From Candidatus Eremiobacterota bacterium (GTDB taxonomy: Bacteria > Vulcanimicrobiota > CADAWZ01 > Ess09-12), in the NCBI GenBank assembly GCA_031082125.1, contig JAVHLM010000002.1, positions 175,012 to 239,011 on the forward strand: a stretch of 64,000 bases of DNA, read 5' to 3'. The translations under genes and the position numbers were made by a program. Positions 34,178 through 43,004 of the stretch are shown here, in pieces (the stretch's first letter is position 1; the number at the start of each line of letters is the position of its first letter). The notes beneath the pieces are model-generated. The model was not told where the DNA came from. It ran no database searches and saw only the letters and a program-made list of their open reading frames with translations.

Positions 34178-35370
34178 GCCTTTTTCTCGCGGCCGGGAGC
34201 GGTGAGCTTCTCTATCCTCTTCTTGATCTCATCATTACCGGGTCCTCTGATGCTCAGGCACTTCCGGTAGCACTCCAAGGCCTTCTCCCTGTCGTTGAGA
34301 GGGCCTTCGTAGAGCGGCGCCAGGGCAAGGCAGACGGACTGCTCATCGTATCCATATTTCAGGGAGAGGAGGTATTCCTGTTCGGCTTCCTTCGGTTTAT
34401 TCCTTTTCTCGAGGAGCATAGCCATGTTGAAATGGGCGTTGGGGGCGCCCGGTTTTGCCGCGATGGCGTCGCGCCAGCATGATTCAGCATCATTGAGCCT
34501 GTCAATGGTGAAATATACGCTTCCGAGGTTGTTGAGGAGGTAGTAGTTGTTATTATAGAGTGAAAGGGCCCTGATATAGGTCTTTTCGGCCTCGGGGAAC
34601 TTGTTGTTTTTCCTGTAGGCCCTTCCGAGCCTCGTGAGGACCTCGAGGCTCCTGGGATCCCGCTCCAGGGCGCTCTCGTATTCCTTGACGGCAAGGTCAA
34701 ACTTTCCCTCGTCTTCAAGTTTCTGCCCCTTCACCCAGAGCTCAAGGGTCTGAACCTTTTTTAAAGCCATCTCATTGCCTTCCCCGCCTGAGGCAAGGTA
34801 GATGCGGTACTGCTCGAGGGCCTTGTCATATTCCCTGAAGGCGTGCTCGGAGAGCACGGCAAGGTGATAGGCCGCTCTCTTCCTGTCAAAGCCTGCATGG
34901 AGTGCAGCCTGGTATTCTTTCTCTGCTTCACGGTACTTGTGCTGCTCGTGGAGCGACCGCGCCAGGTAAAAATGAACGGCGCCGTCCTGGGGCCTGATTG
35001 ATGCGGCCCTGGAAAAATAGTGCTCCGCGGCCTTGTAGTTTTTCTCGGAGAAGGACATAGCCCCTGCCTGCATCAGGAAGGGAAAGTCGCGGGGCTTCAA
35101 GGCAAGCCCCCGTGCAAAGATATCCCAGGCTTTTTTTGTGTCGCCCGTTCTCAGGTAGATTTTTCCGATACGCTCGTATATCTCGAAATTTCCGGGATCC
35201 CTGGCGAGAGCCTCCTGGTAGAGCTTTACGGCCTCTATGTAGCTTCCCTGGCTTTCAAGCCTCTGGGCCTCAATGATATTCCGGGCATAAAGGATCCTCA
35301 TGACCACAAAATATACAAGGGTCAGCACAAGAATCAGTGCGAGGACCTGAAGGAAGGGTCGGAGCTTCAT
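34171..35370 (-). CDS. Membrane-anchored TPR protein
   Basis: The 399-residue protein has one N-terminal membrane anchor (about residues 5-27) followed by about nine tetratricopeptide repeats, for example YIEAVKLYQEALARDPGNFEIYERIG and NAESCWRDAIAAKPG-type units. TPR arrays bind proteins, so this is probably a periplasmic scaffold. It overlaps fliP by 7 bp at the 3' ends. No Shine-Dalgarno is visible before ATG 35370. A TGGTATATA box 6 bp upstream of the ATG suggests a leaderless mRNA, but its -35 is poor. Confidence 0.87.
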   Translation of the reverse strand: MKLRPFLQVLALILVLTLVYFVVMRILYARNIIEAQRLESQGSYIEAVKLYQEALARDPGNFEIYERIGKIYLRTGDTKKAWDIFARGLALKPRDFPFLMQAGAMSFSEKNYKAAEHYFSRAASIRPQDGAVHFYLARSLHEQHKYREAEKEYQAALHAGFDRKRAAYHLAVLSEHAFREYDKALEQYRIYLASGGEGNEMALKKVQTLELWVKGQKLEDEGKFDLAVKEYESALERDPRSLEVLTRLGRAYRKNNKFPEAEKTYIRALSLYNNNYYLLNNLGSVYFTIDRLNDAESCWRDAIAAKPGAPNAHFNMAMLLEKRNKPKEAEQEYLLSLKYGYDEQSVCLALAPLYEGPLNDREKALECYRKCLSIRGPGNDEIKKRIEKLTAPGREKKAQ

Positions 35371-35492
35371 TCAGTATATATACCATGAGGGTCATGGTTT
35401 CACCTTCTCGCGGGAAAGATCCCCGCCAACGGAGGAGAGGCAAGAGGGAAAGGAGCACCTCCGGAGAATCTTGCAATAAAGGGGGAAGACTC

Positions 35493-35921
35493 ATGGAAGA
35501 GCACAGTGAACAGGGCGTTCCGGGGGAGCCGGGTATTGAGCCTTCCCTCCCCTCGGGGAATGACCCAGCCGACCTGGAGCGGTTCAAGGGATGGAACTGG
35601 GGCGCCTGCGCCTTCACGGGCATCTGGCAGATTGCCTTCGGCATGCAGGCATGGGGGATCATTGTGCTCGTCTCGACGCTGTTTCTCTGTTTTCCCGGCG
35701 TGATTGCCTCTCTCTACCTCGGCGCGAAGGGCAATGAACTCGCCTGGAGGTACCACTCATTTGCAAGCTTTGACGAGTACAGGGAAGCCATGAGGGTATG
35801 GAACTACTGGGGAATTGTCTTCATCATCTGTAACTGCGTCGTTGCCTTAGTATTAACCGCTGTTCTGGTGTATCTGGGTGTCAAGATTTTCGCCCCATTC
35901 CTCAGGGAGCTAAATTTTTAA
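35493..35921 (+). CDS. Small membrane protein of unknown function
   Basis: The 142-residue protein has an acidic and polar N-terminus (1-35), then a WNWGACAFTGIWQIAFGM motif and two or three hydrophobic segments (about 45-80 and 105-130) around an aromatic stretch WRYHSFASFDEY. The WNWGA opening recalls small DUF2628-like membrane proteins, but I am not sure. GGGGGAAG precedes ATG 35493, which sets the start inside a longer open frame. Its 3' end overlaps the convergent metal ATPase by 20 bp. Confidence 0.65.
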   Translation: MEEHSEQGVPGEPGIEPSLPSGNDPADLERFKGWNWGACAFTGIWQIAFGMQAWGIIVLVSTLFLCFPGVIASLYLGAKGNELAWRYHSFASFDEYREAMRVWNYWGIVFIICNCVVALVLTAVLVYLGVKIFAPFLRELNF

Positions 35922-37800
35922 CGCCGCGGCGCTTTCTGAACCCCAGGATGCGCAGGGCATTAAGCACCACGAGAAGGGTGCTCCCCTCATGGATTATCAC
36001 CGCCGGACTCATGCAGTTTTTCCCCAGCCATCCCAGAATCACCGCCGTAATGAGAAATCCTATCACCCCAATTGACAGGAAAAGGTTCTGCTTAATAACG
36101 GCGCTGGCATGTCTTCCCAGTGCTATCACAAAGGGGACCTTGAGAAGGTTGTCAGCCATCAGGGCCACGTCGGCCGTCTCAATCGCCACGTCGGTCCCTG
36201 CCCTGCCCATGGCGATTCCCACGGTGGCATGGGCCATTGCCGGGGCATCATTGATCCCGTCGCCTACCATTGCCACATGGCCGTGACGGGCCGTGTATTC
36301 AGCAATTACTGTCACTTTTTCATCGGGCATGAGATCTGCCCTTATTTCGCCTATCCCTACCTCCCGGGCGATTTCCTCGGCGACATGCTTGTTGTCACCT
36401 GTTATCATTACGGTGTGAGTTATTCCCAGTGCTTCAAGGCGCCTGATAGCCTCCCGTGCCTGGGGGCGGGGTCTGTCGGAAAATGCCAGGGCTCCCATGA
36501 ACAGAGCATGGTGTTTTACCAGGATTGCGGTAGTGCCGTTTTCCTGCCATTGTGAGATTGTCTCCCCGAGCTTCCCGGGGAGCGCCTCGCCTGAGAAAAA
36601 CGAGGGCTTTCCTATAAGGACCTGCTCTCCCCCCAGGGAGGAAGAAAGCCCCTGGCCGCAGATGACCTCCGTAACGGACGGGCTTGTGAGGGTAAGGTTT
36701 CTTTTCTCGGCTTCATCGGTAAGGGCTCTTGCAAGGGGATGGCTGCAGGCGCTTTCGCACGACGCGGCCGTAATCAGGAGCTCGTTTTCACTGAAGCCGT
36801 TTGCCGGGGCAATAGCAGTAAGCATGGGCTTCCCTTCGGTGATGGTGCCAGTCTTGTCAAAGGCGACGGCCTGCACTGTTCCGAGGTTTTCAAGGGGGAT
36901 GCCCCCCTTGATGAGCACTCCCTCCTGGGCTGCCCTTGCGATCCCGGCCAGTATGGCTGAAGGGGTGGCAAGGGCAAGGGCACAGGGAGATGCAGCCACG
37001 AGCACTGCGAGCGCCCGGTAGAGAGAGGAGGTGAAGGGCTCTCCCCAAATCGGCGGGAGAAAAAGCAGCAGGAGCACGGTGAGGAGCACCACTGGTGCGA
37101 ATAATGCTTCGAACCGCTCTGAAAAGCGCTGGGAAGGAGATTTGCTTGCCTGTGCCTCCTTGATCATCACGAGGACCCTCGAGAGCATACTCTCGCTGGA
37201 AAGCCTGGTGACCTCTATCTGAAGGGCGCCGCTCCCGTTGATGGTCCCGGCATAGACGAGATCATTCACGGTCTTTTCGGAGGGAATCGATTCACCCGTG
37301 ATGACAGACTGGTCCACCGACGAGCGTCCCTCAATGACAATCCCGTCAGAGGGGATCCTCTCGCCGGGCTTTATGATGACACAGTCGCCTTTCCTGAGAT
37401 CTTCCACGGCCACGAGCTGCTCAAGGCCTTCACGCCGCACGAGAGCCTCCCGGGGGGTTATCTTCCCGAGTGCCGTGAAGCCTTCGTTTACCTTTGCAAG
37501 GGCATAGTGCTCAAGAGCATGGCCCATGCTGAAGAGGAAAAGGAGAAGGGCTCCCTCCTGCCACCTGCCGAGGGAGGCGGCACCATATGCTGCAAAAATC
37601 ATAAGACCTTCAATGGTGATCTGCCTTTTCCTGACGAGCCTGAGGGCATCTTTGACGGGATAAAATGATCCCGCCGCGTAGGATCCCAGCAAGAGAGCCA
37701 TTGCAAGGGTGCCGGCCCCGGAATGCCAGAACAGCACGCTCCCTCCGAGGAGAAGCGCGCCGCAGGCCAGACTCATGAAAAGCTCTTTATGGCGTGCCAT
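35902..37800 (-). CDS. P1B-4-type heavy-metal transporting ATPase
   Basis: This is a P-type metal exporter of 632 residues. DKTGTITEG holds the phosphorylated Asp, TGES is in the actuator, HPLAR holds the nucleotide-binding His, and GDGINDAPA is the hinge. The transport motif is SPC (AASPCALALATP) and TM8 carries HEGST. SPC plus HEG(G/S)T defines the P1B-4 group, which exports Co, Fe(II), Zn or Ni depending on the member. There is no N-terminal metal-binding domain or His-rich tail, as is typical of this group. The metal cannot be fixed from sequence. No metal regulator gene is adjacent. Confidence 0.93.
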   Translation of the reverse strand: MARHKELFMSLACGALLLGGSVLFWHSGAGTLAMALLLGSYAAGSFYPVKDALRLVRKRQITIEGLMIFAAYGAASLGRWQEGALLLFLFSMGHALEHYALAKVNEGFTALGKITPREALVRREGLEQLVAVEDLRKGDCVIIKPGERIPSDGIVIEGRSSVDQSVITGESIPSEKTVNDLVYAGTINGSGALQIEVTRLSSESMLSRVLVMIKEAQASKSPSQRFSERFEALFAPVVLLTVLLLLFLPPIWGEPFTSSLYRALAVLVAASPCALALATPSAILAGIARAAQEGVLIKGGIPLENLGTVQAVAFDKTGTITEGKPMLTAIAPANGFSENELLITAASCESACSHPLARALTDEAEKRNLTLTSPSVTEVICGQGLSSSLGGEQVLIGKPSFFSGEALPGKLGETISQWQENGTTAILVKHHALFMGALAFSDRPRPQAREAIRRLEALGITHTVMITGDNKHVAEEIAREVGIGEIRADLMPDEKVTVIAEYTARHGHVAMVGDGINDAPAMAHATVGIAMGRAGTDVAIETADVALMADNLLKVPFVIALGRHASAVIKQNLFLSIGVIGFLITAVILGWLGKNCMSPAVIIHEGSTLLVVLNALRILGFRKRRGVKNLAP

Positions 37801-37931
37801 TGATAAGGGAAGTACTTTCTCTACGGGAAGGCTTCTTCCTTTGCTCTCTCCCCGGTACCATGCAAGGAGGAAATGGCCCGCCGTGCAGGGAAAATGTCAC
37901 AGGCGGACATGTCACGGTGAAGGAGAAGTGC

Positions 37932-38117
37932 ATGGCAGAAGAAAAGATATGCCCCCTGCTTGCTGATCTCTGCAGGCGGGATCAGTGTATGCTCTATGAA
38001 AAGTCAGAAGTCACCCACGTGGGTGAGAGCGGCAGTTGCGCCATATACAATATTTCCAGGCATTTGAAAATCCTTGCTGCCGCCAGCGAGAGCAAGTCTT
38101 CCAGGAAGATAGTGTGA
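37932..38117 (+). CDS. Small cysteine-containing protein
   Basis: The 61-residue protein has an N-terminal CPLLADLCRRDQC cluster and a later Cys (SGSCAIYN), so four cysteines in ~40 residues, consistent with a small metal or Fe-S site. AAGGAG just upstream fixes ATG 37932 inside a longer open frame. It lies between the divergent metal ATPase and the convergent pseudokinase gene, with a 3-bp gap to the latter. Function is unknown. Confidence 0.6.
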   Translation: MAEEKICPLLADLCRRDQCMLYEKSEVTHVGESGSCAIYNISRHLKILAAASESKSSRKIV

Positions 38118-38120
38118 TTT

Positions 38121-41100
38121 TCAGGGGAGCCTCGCGCTCTCTTTTTCTATCTTTTTCACCATGGCATTGTTCTCAAGCTTGGTGAAGAACTCTGCCGCCT
38201 TCTGGAACAGAGCGGCGGCCTGCTCCTTCTGCCCTTCCTGCCTGAGCGCCCTTGCCTGTTCCAGGGCGATCCTCCCGAGGTCATAAGGCCTTCCCAGTTT
38301 TTCCATCTGCTCTTCCGCATTGTGAAGGAGCTGGAGTGCCAGGGAGGGGTTTTTCTCTATCAGGTGGCCGACGGCCTGCAGGATCAGAAGCAGGGCCCCT
38401 CCGAGCCTGTTTTCCCCCCGTTTGTTGTGGTGAAGAGCTTCGACGATTCTCTCGCGGGCGCCTTCCAGGTCATCTTCACAGAGGCAGACCTCGGCAAGTC
38501 CCACCACAGAGAAAAAGGATCCCCTGAAGAAGCCTTTCACCCCTGAGACGGTCCTGGCCTGCTCGTAATGGAAGCGGGCGTCCTTTATCCTTCCCTTTTT
38601 GAGGGCGATATCCCCCTTGAGGAGCTCTGCTTCTGCTGAGTGGGCCCTCGAGGGCGAGCGAGAGAGGGCATCATCGGCCTTCTCTATATGGATAAGGGCT
38701 TTCTTGAAGTCTCCCTTGATGGCATAAAGCTTTCCCAGGCCGAGATGGCACTCTGTCAATGGGATTTCATCGCGGTGCCTGAAATACTCCAGGGCGTCCG
38801 CCAGGTGGTAATGGGCTCTTTCAAGCTCCCCCGTCTCGCAGCAGAGAACGCCGATATCGAGGGAAAAGAGGGCGCTGTAGGAGGCATCACCGAATTCCGT
38901 GGCGTAATCAAGGCCGTCTTCCAGGTAATTCCGTGCCTTGGGATAGTCGCATCCAGGAAAGATAAAAAGCCTCCCGAGCTTTTCAATGATGCGGAGCCTT
39001 GTCTTGCTGTCTATTCTGAAATTCAGGATCTTGGAGAGAAATTTTTCTCCCTCGTCCACCATGTTCTGTTCGGTGAAGAGTGACGCAAGTATTTCGCTTG
39101 TCTCAATGGTGGCGTCGATATTCCTGAGCTCCTGGGCGATTCTGAAGCCTTCTTTCACGTCCATCAGAGCATCCTCGAAGGTTCTGCCCTCATAATGGCT
39201 TATCATGGCGATTTTGCCTCTCCTGGAGAGGAGCTTGCTCCTCCAGATGTTGTCTTTCATGGTCTCATAAGCCAGGGCGTCGCAGATAACCTCTCCGGCC
39301 TTTCTATAATCCTTCATCATCATGAGGATATCGGCAATCAGGAAGAGGCATTCCTGTATGGCCGCAAGGTCCCTCTTCTTCTCTGACAGTGCCAGGGCCT
39401 GCTTCTGGCATTCCAGGGCTTTTTCCGCCCTCTGCATCCGCAGGTGGATGATGCCTGAGTTATGAAAGCATTTCCACCGTTCCTGCATTTTGTCAGTCCG
39501 CCCTCCTATGAGCTCAAGGGCCTTGTCATAATAGCTGATGGCCTGCCCGTGAGCGCCGATGAGGGCGCACTTGTCGGCAGCCCTGATGGTGTAATAAATG
39601 GTCCTGTCGTCGTCGCACCCGATGCTGAAATGGGTAAGGAGTTCCTCGAAGTGCCCTATGGGGTTGTCAAAGTGCATCTCCTCTATGAGGGTGCCGATGC
39701 GGGTGTGGAAGCTCCTCCTCTCGGTGAGGGGGATCAGGTCATAGAAGGCGTCACGGACCATGTTATGGGAGAAGTAATAGGAGGTTCTCGAGAGATACAT
39801 CTCCTCAAGGTGGTAGCCGAGCCTTTTCCCCCGCTCAAGCAGGGTTTCGAGGGTTTTTTCCGGGATTCTGCCCATGGCTTCCCAGAGCATTTTCAGAGAG
39901 AAGGTCTTTCCTATTGTCGAGGCGGTCTTATATAGTTCCCTCAGGCCCTCGGGAAGCTCTCTGGCCCTCTGCTGCACCAGATCAAAGAGGGAGGAGGGGA
40001 GCTTATCCAGATCATCGGGATTCCCGAAAAGGGACTTGTGCTTTATCTGAATGCGCCCGTCAGTGATGAGCTTTTTAATGGCCTCGACTATGTAAAGGGC
40101 GTTCCCCCCGCTTTTCTTGAAAAGCCTGCTGAGGAATTCTGCAGGTATGATATCGGTATGGGTCATGTTCCTCACGAGCTGCTCGCACTCTGACTGGGAA
40201 AGAGGCACAATCTCCAGTTCCTTTACCTTCTTGTGGGCCAGGAGCTCATGGAGGGCTTCTTCCTGGCCGGGAGTCTCGGGTGCAAAAGAGGTCATGATAA
40301 GCACCTTCTCGCCCGAGAAGTGCTCGGCAAGATAGTGGAGCAGGGACAGAGAGCTTGCATCGGCCCATTGGATGTCGTCAATGTGAAGAAGGATGACCCG
40401 CTCTCCCGAGATGTTCTTGAAAAAGGAGAGGAAGCTCTCCAGGATCTGCCGCTCCTGCAGGAAAGGCCTGTTGGGGTCCTCGGACTCAATGGCCCTGAAG
40501 CCCCTTTCTCCAAGGAGCACAGAGAGAACCCAGTCCTGTCCCATTAGCTCCCTTATGGTCCTTTTCTTGGTAGTGAGGAAGTTCCGCACAAACCTTATGA
40601 AAGGATCAAAAGGCGCCCTTGTGAGGTTATTGCAGCGCTCGTTGTAGAATTCCATCCCAAGGAGGCGCGCAAATTCGGCGGCCTCGTTGACAAGCCTCTT
40701 TTTCCCCGTGCCGGGAGCTCCCCTTATGATGAGCATCGCTCGTTTTCCGCCGCCCCTGATGAACTCTCTGATGATCTTCTCCTTCTCTTTCCTTTTTACA
40801 AGAGGGATGGTAAGAGGGAGTGCCGCTGAAGACGCAGCCAGTGTGCTTTCTTCGACCTCGGGGGATTCCTTGGATACATCAAGGCGCGCGAGTTCATCGA
40901 GAAGGTCCTGGCAGGAGGAAAAGCGGTGGGTGGGGTTTTTTTCCAGAAGCTGCAGGACAAGCTCCTCCAGCTTTCTCACGACAGCGGCATTGTGCTTTCG
41001 CGGCGGCGGCGGTGGCGACTTAATGTGGGAAAGGAGGATGTCCTCGGGAGAGTCTGCATTAAAAGGAACGGTCCCGGTAAGGAGCTCATAGAGGATGATG

Positions 41101-41723
41101 CCAAGGGAATAGAGGTCGCTCCTCATATCGCCCTTCTGGCCCATGGCTATCTCCGGGCTTGTGTACCACGCGGCGGCCCGGGCAATATCCATCGTTTTTT
41201 GGCTTCCCGGCGGCTCAGGCTTTCTCGGGAAGAGGCCGAAGTGGAGGACCTTGATCTCCTTCTCCTTGCCGATAAGTATGTTTTCCGGCTTGAGTCCCCT
41301 GTGGATGAAGCCCCTTTTGTGCAGGTAATTGACGATGGCCGTTATCTCGGTGAAGATGCCGAGGGCTTCGGGCACGGGGATATGCTTTTTCTTCGAGGGG
41401 GTCGAGAGGGACCGAGAGGGGAAGTAGTCAAAAACAAGAAAGGGCACGGGCTCTTTCGGATCGGCATCCCTGCTGAACTCATTGACGACAAGCCCCGAGT
41501 CAAGCGCATGGACAATATGGGGGTGATCAAGGTCCATATAAGCCCGGAAGGTGCTGTAGAAATTGGAGAAGACCTCGCGGTCTGCAATGCGGCTCGTATG
41601 GACGACCTTGAGCGCCACTTCCTTTTCGGTGAGCCTGTCGGTACAATGGAATGTAGTGCCAAGCTCTCCCTCCCCGATTTTTTTCAGGACCCTGTAGCGT
41701 TTTCCAAGGATTTTATCTGTCAT
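38121..41723 (-). CDS. Pseudokinase-AAA ATPase-TPR signalling protein
   Basis: This 1200-residue protein has three parts. Residues 8-275 form a kinase fold with a good glycine loop (GEGELG, 17-22) and the ATP Lys (K39), but the catalytic Asp is Gly143 (HRGLKPEN) and the DFG Asp is His161 (HFG). Both essential acids are lost, so phosphotransfer is very unlikely. Next comes a PknK/MalT-like AAA ATPase (~320-600) with Walker A GAPGTGKK and Walker B VILLHIDD. The last ~500 residues are TPR-like. The architecture matches the kinase-ATPase-TPR family of signalling ATPases. The pseudokinase probably acts as a binding or autoregulatory module. A start at ATG 41723 fits. Confidence 0.87.
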   Translation of the reverse strand: MTDKILGKRYRVLKKIGEGELGTTFHCTDRLTEKEVALKVVHTSRIADREVFSNFYSTFRAYMDLDHPHIVHALDSGLVVNEFSRDADPKEPVPFLVFDYFPSRSLSTPSKKKHIPVPEALGIFTEITAIVNYLHKRGFIHRGLKPENILIGKEKEIKVLHFGLFPRKPEPPGSQKTMDIARAAAWYTSPEIAMGQKGDMRSDLYSLGIILYELLTGTVPFNADSPEDILLSHIKSPPPPPRKHNAAVVRKLEELVLQLLEKNPTHRFSSCQDLLDELARLDVSKESPEVEESTLAASSAALPLTIPLVKRKEKEKIIREFIRGGGKRAMLIIRGAPGTGKKRLVNEAAEFARLLGMEFYNERCNNLTRAPFDPFIRFVRNFLTTKKRTIRELMGQDWVLSVLLGERGFRAIESEDPNRPFLQERQILESFLSFFKNISGERVILLHIDDIQWADASSLSLLHYLAEHFSGEKVLIMTSFAPETPGQEEALHELLAHKKVKELEIVPLSQSECEQLVRNMTHTDIIPAEFLSRLFKKSGGNALYIVEAIKKLITDGRIQIKHKSLFGNPDDLDKLPSSLFDLVQQRARELPEGLRELYKTASTIGKTFSLKMLWEAMGRIPEKTLETLLERGKRLGYHLEEMYLSRTSYYFSHNMVRDAFYDLIPLTERRSFHTRIGTLIEEMHFDNPIGHFEELLTHFSIGCDDDRTIYYTIRAADKCALIGAHGQAISYYDKALELIGGRTDKMQERWKCFHNSGIIHLRMQRAEKALECQKQALALSEKKRDLAAIQECLFLIADILMMMKDYRKAGEVICDALAYETMKDNIWRSKLLSRRGKIAMISHYEGRTFEDALMDVKEGFRIAQELRNIDATIETSEILASLFTEQNMVDEGEKFLSKILNFRIDSKTRLRIIEKLGRLFIFPGCDYPKARNYLEDGLDYATEFGDASYSALFSLDIGVLCCETGELERAHYHLADALEYFRHRDEIPLTECHLGLGKLYAIKGDFKKALIHIEKADDALSRSPSRAHSAEAELLKGDIALKKGRIKDARFHYEQARTVSGVKGFFRGSFFSVVGLAEVCLCEDDLEGARERIVEALHHNKRGENRLGGALLLILQAVGHLIEKNPSLALQLLHNAEEQMEKLGRPYDLGRIALEQARALRQEGQKEQAAALFQKAAEFFTKLENNAMVKKIEKESARLP

Positions 41724-41786
41724 TCCATTCCCCCCTTGATGGCATAGGCCGGCTTCATCACGGAGTGCTCATGGCCAATCCTCCTT

Positions 41787-41833
41787 ATATTCTCCATCGC
41801 AACAGGCTCTTCCTATGCAGGGATGGAGAATAT
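41787..41833. repeat. 12-bp perfect inverted repeat in a divergent gap
   Basis: ATATTCTCCATC (41787-41798) and GATGGAGAATAT (41822-41833) with a 23-nt loop lie between the divergent pseudokinase and TPR genes. There is no T-run, so an operator or RNA hairpin is more likely than a terminator. The rest of the 241-bp gap holds nothing clear. Confidence 0.7.
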
Positions 41834-41964
41834 GGGCCCTTTCTTCCATGGGTCATGCGGCCACGGCAGAATGAAGTGCATGGAAAGGGAATAGCGGGCG
41901 CTGCAGAGAATGGTAGAACCGCATATTTCAGACTTTTCCGGGGGCTTCCCAAGGAGGACCAGCA

Positions 41965-42606
41965 ATGAGCACAAAATATTCGCTTTTATTCCTTCTCCTC
42001 TTCATCTGTGCTCTCAGGATACCCATATCTGCAGCAGAGGAAATGAAAAGCGAAGCATCACCAAGGCCGCCCCACAAGGAGGCTCTCGAGGAGTATCAGA
42101 AGGGAAGGGATCTTTACCGCGAGGGAAAACTGGAAGATGCGGCCTCTTGCTACCTGAAGGCCATATCTCTTGATCCCGGGTTTGACTATGCTTATGGAAG
42201 CCTGGGGTACATCCGGTATGAACAGGGAAATTATCAGGAGGCTGAGAAGATCTACCTGAAGGCCCTTGAGCTTGCTCCTTCAGATTCTTTTTATCACGGG
42301 GAGCTGGCCCTGGTATACCACGCGCTGGGCAAGAAAGATAAAGCCTATCAAGAGTGCGCGAAGGCCCTTGAGCTTGAGCCGGCAAATTATCTCTTCCATT
42401 ATAACCTGGGCATGATGCAGTCCCTTGACGGGAAGAAAGATGACGCCAGGGCTTCCTTTGAAAAAGCCCTCACCCTCTGCAAAGAAAGGAAAGCCAGAAA
42501 AATGATAGAGGAGAAGCTCGGGGGCCTCAAGCTTCGCAGCTTGAAGGCTCCGGGGCATTGGGGTCTTCGAATCCCGGGAGCCTCTTCACCATGCAGAGCG
42601 TCGTAA
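41965..42606 (+). CDS. Secreted TPR protein
   Basis: The 213-residue protein has a signal peptide (LLFLLLFICALRIPISAAE) and about four TPR motifs (residues 40-180, for example YLKAISLDPGFDYAYGSLGYI). The last ~25 residues, after the final helix, read through the antisense of the convergent RsbW-like gene: an 80-bp overlap that gives a non-TPR tail. AAGGAGGA precedes ATG 41965. It is probably a periplasmic adaptor with unknown partners. Confidence 0.83.
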   Translation: MSTKYSLLFLLLFICALRIPISAAEEMKSEASPRPPHKEALEEYQKGRDLYREGKLEDAASCYLKAISLDPGFDYAYGSLGYIRYEQGNYQEAEKIYLKALELAPSDSFYHGELALVYHALGKKDKAYQECAKALELEPANYLFHYNLGMMQSLDGKKDDARASFEKALTLCKERKARKMIEEKLGGLKLRSLKAPGHWGLRIPGASSPCRAS

Positions 42607-43003
42607 AGGATCCGGGGTTCAGAATATACATCACCTCGTCCATGAGCTCCTTGATGATGTGAATACCCTTTCCCCCCTTGCGCCAGGTCTTCTGCTTGCA
42701 GATTCTCTCGAAGTAGTTGGGGTTAAAGGTTCTCCCGCCAAAATCTTTTACCAGGATGATGAGGTTCTTTTCGGTCCTGTGAAACCCTATGATGAAGTCC
42801 ATGGAGCACGTCGCCGACGAGCCATGCTCTATGGCATTCACGCAGGCTTCATCAACGACAAGCTCAATGTGGAAAATCTCTCTTGATGAATAGCCGAGCT
42901 CGGTTGCCAGCCGGTGCACATGCTCTCTGACTACCCGTATGTTCAAGGGGTTGCACTGGAGCCGGAGCTCCACGAGCTTTGTCATTTCTCCGTCCATTGT
43001 CAC
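42527..43003 (-). CDS. RsbW-like anti-sigma-type ATPase
   Basis: The 158-residue protein is a single HATPase_c_2 domain. It has the N-box VVDEACVNAIEHGSS, a G1-like KDFGGRTF and the GGKGIHIIKEL lid. Such proteins are Ser/Thr kinases that bind sigma factors and phosphorylate STAS partners, as in RsbW/SpoIIAB. No STAS or sigma gene is in the window. GTG 43003 is preferred over ATG 42997 because AAAGGAG lies 6 bp before it. It overlaps the TPR gene by 80 bp and follows the GAF-PAS gene with no gap, so the two are co-expressed. Confidence 0.85.
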   Translation of the reverse strand: MTMDGEMTKLVELRLQCNPLNIRVVREHVHRLATELGYSSREIFHIELVVDEACVNAIEHGSSATCSMDFIIGFHRTEKNLIILVKDFGGRTFNPNYFERICKQKTWRKGGKGIHIIKELMDEVMYILNPGSFTTLCMVKRLPGFEDPNAPEPSSCEA

Positions 43004-43004
43004 C

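Noticed and set aside
41765..41968. 67-codon open frame before the secreted TPR gene
   Set aside because: It contains the 12-bp inverted repeat, lacks a ribosome site and overlaps the clear TPR start.
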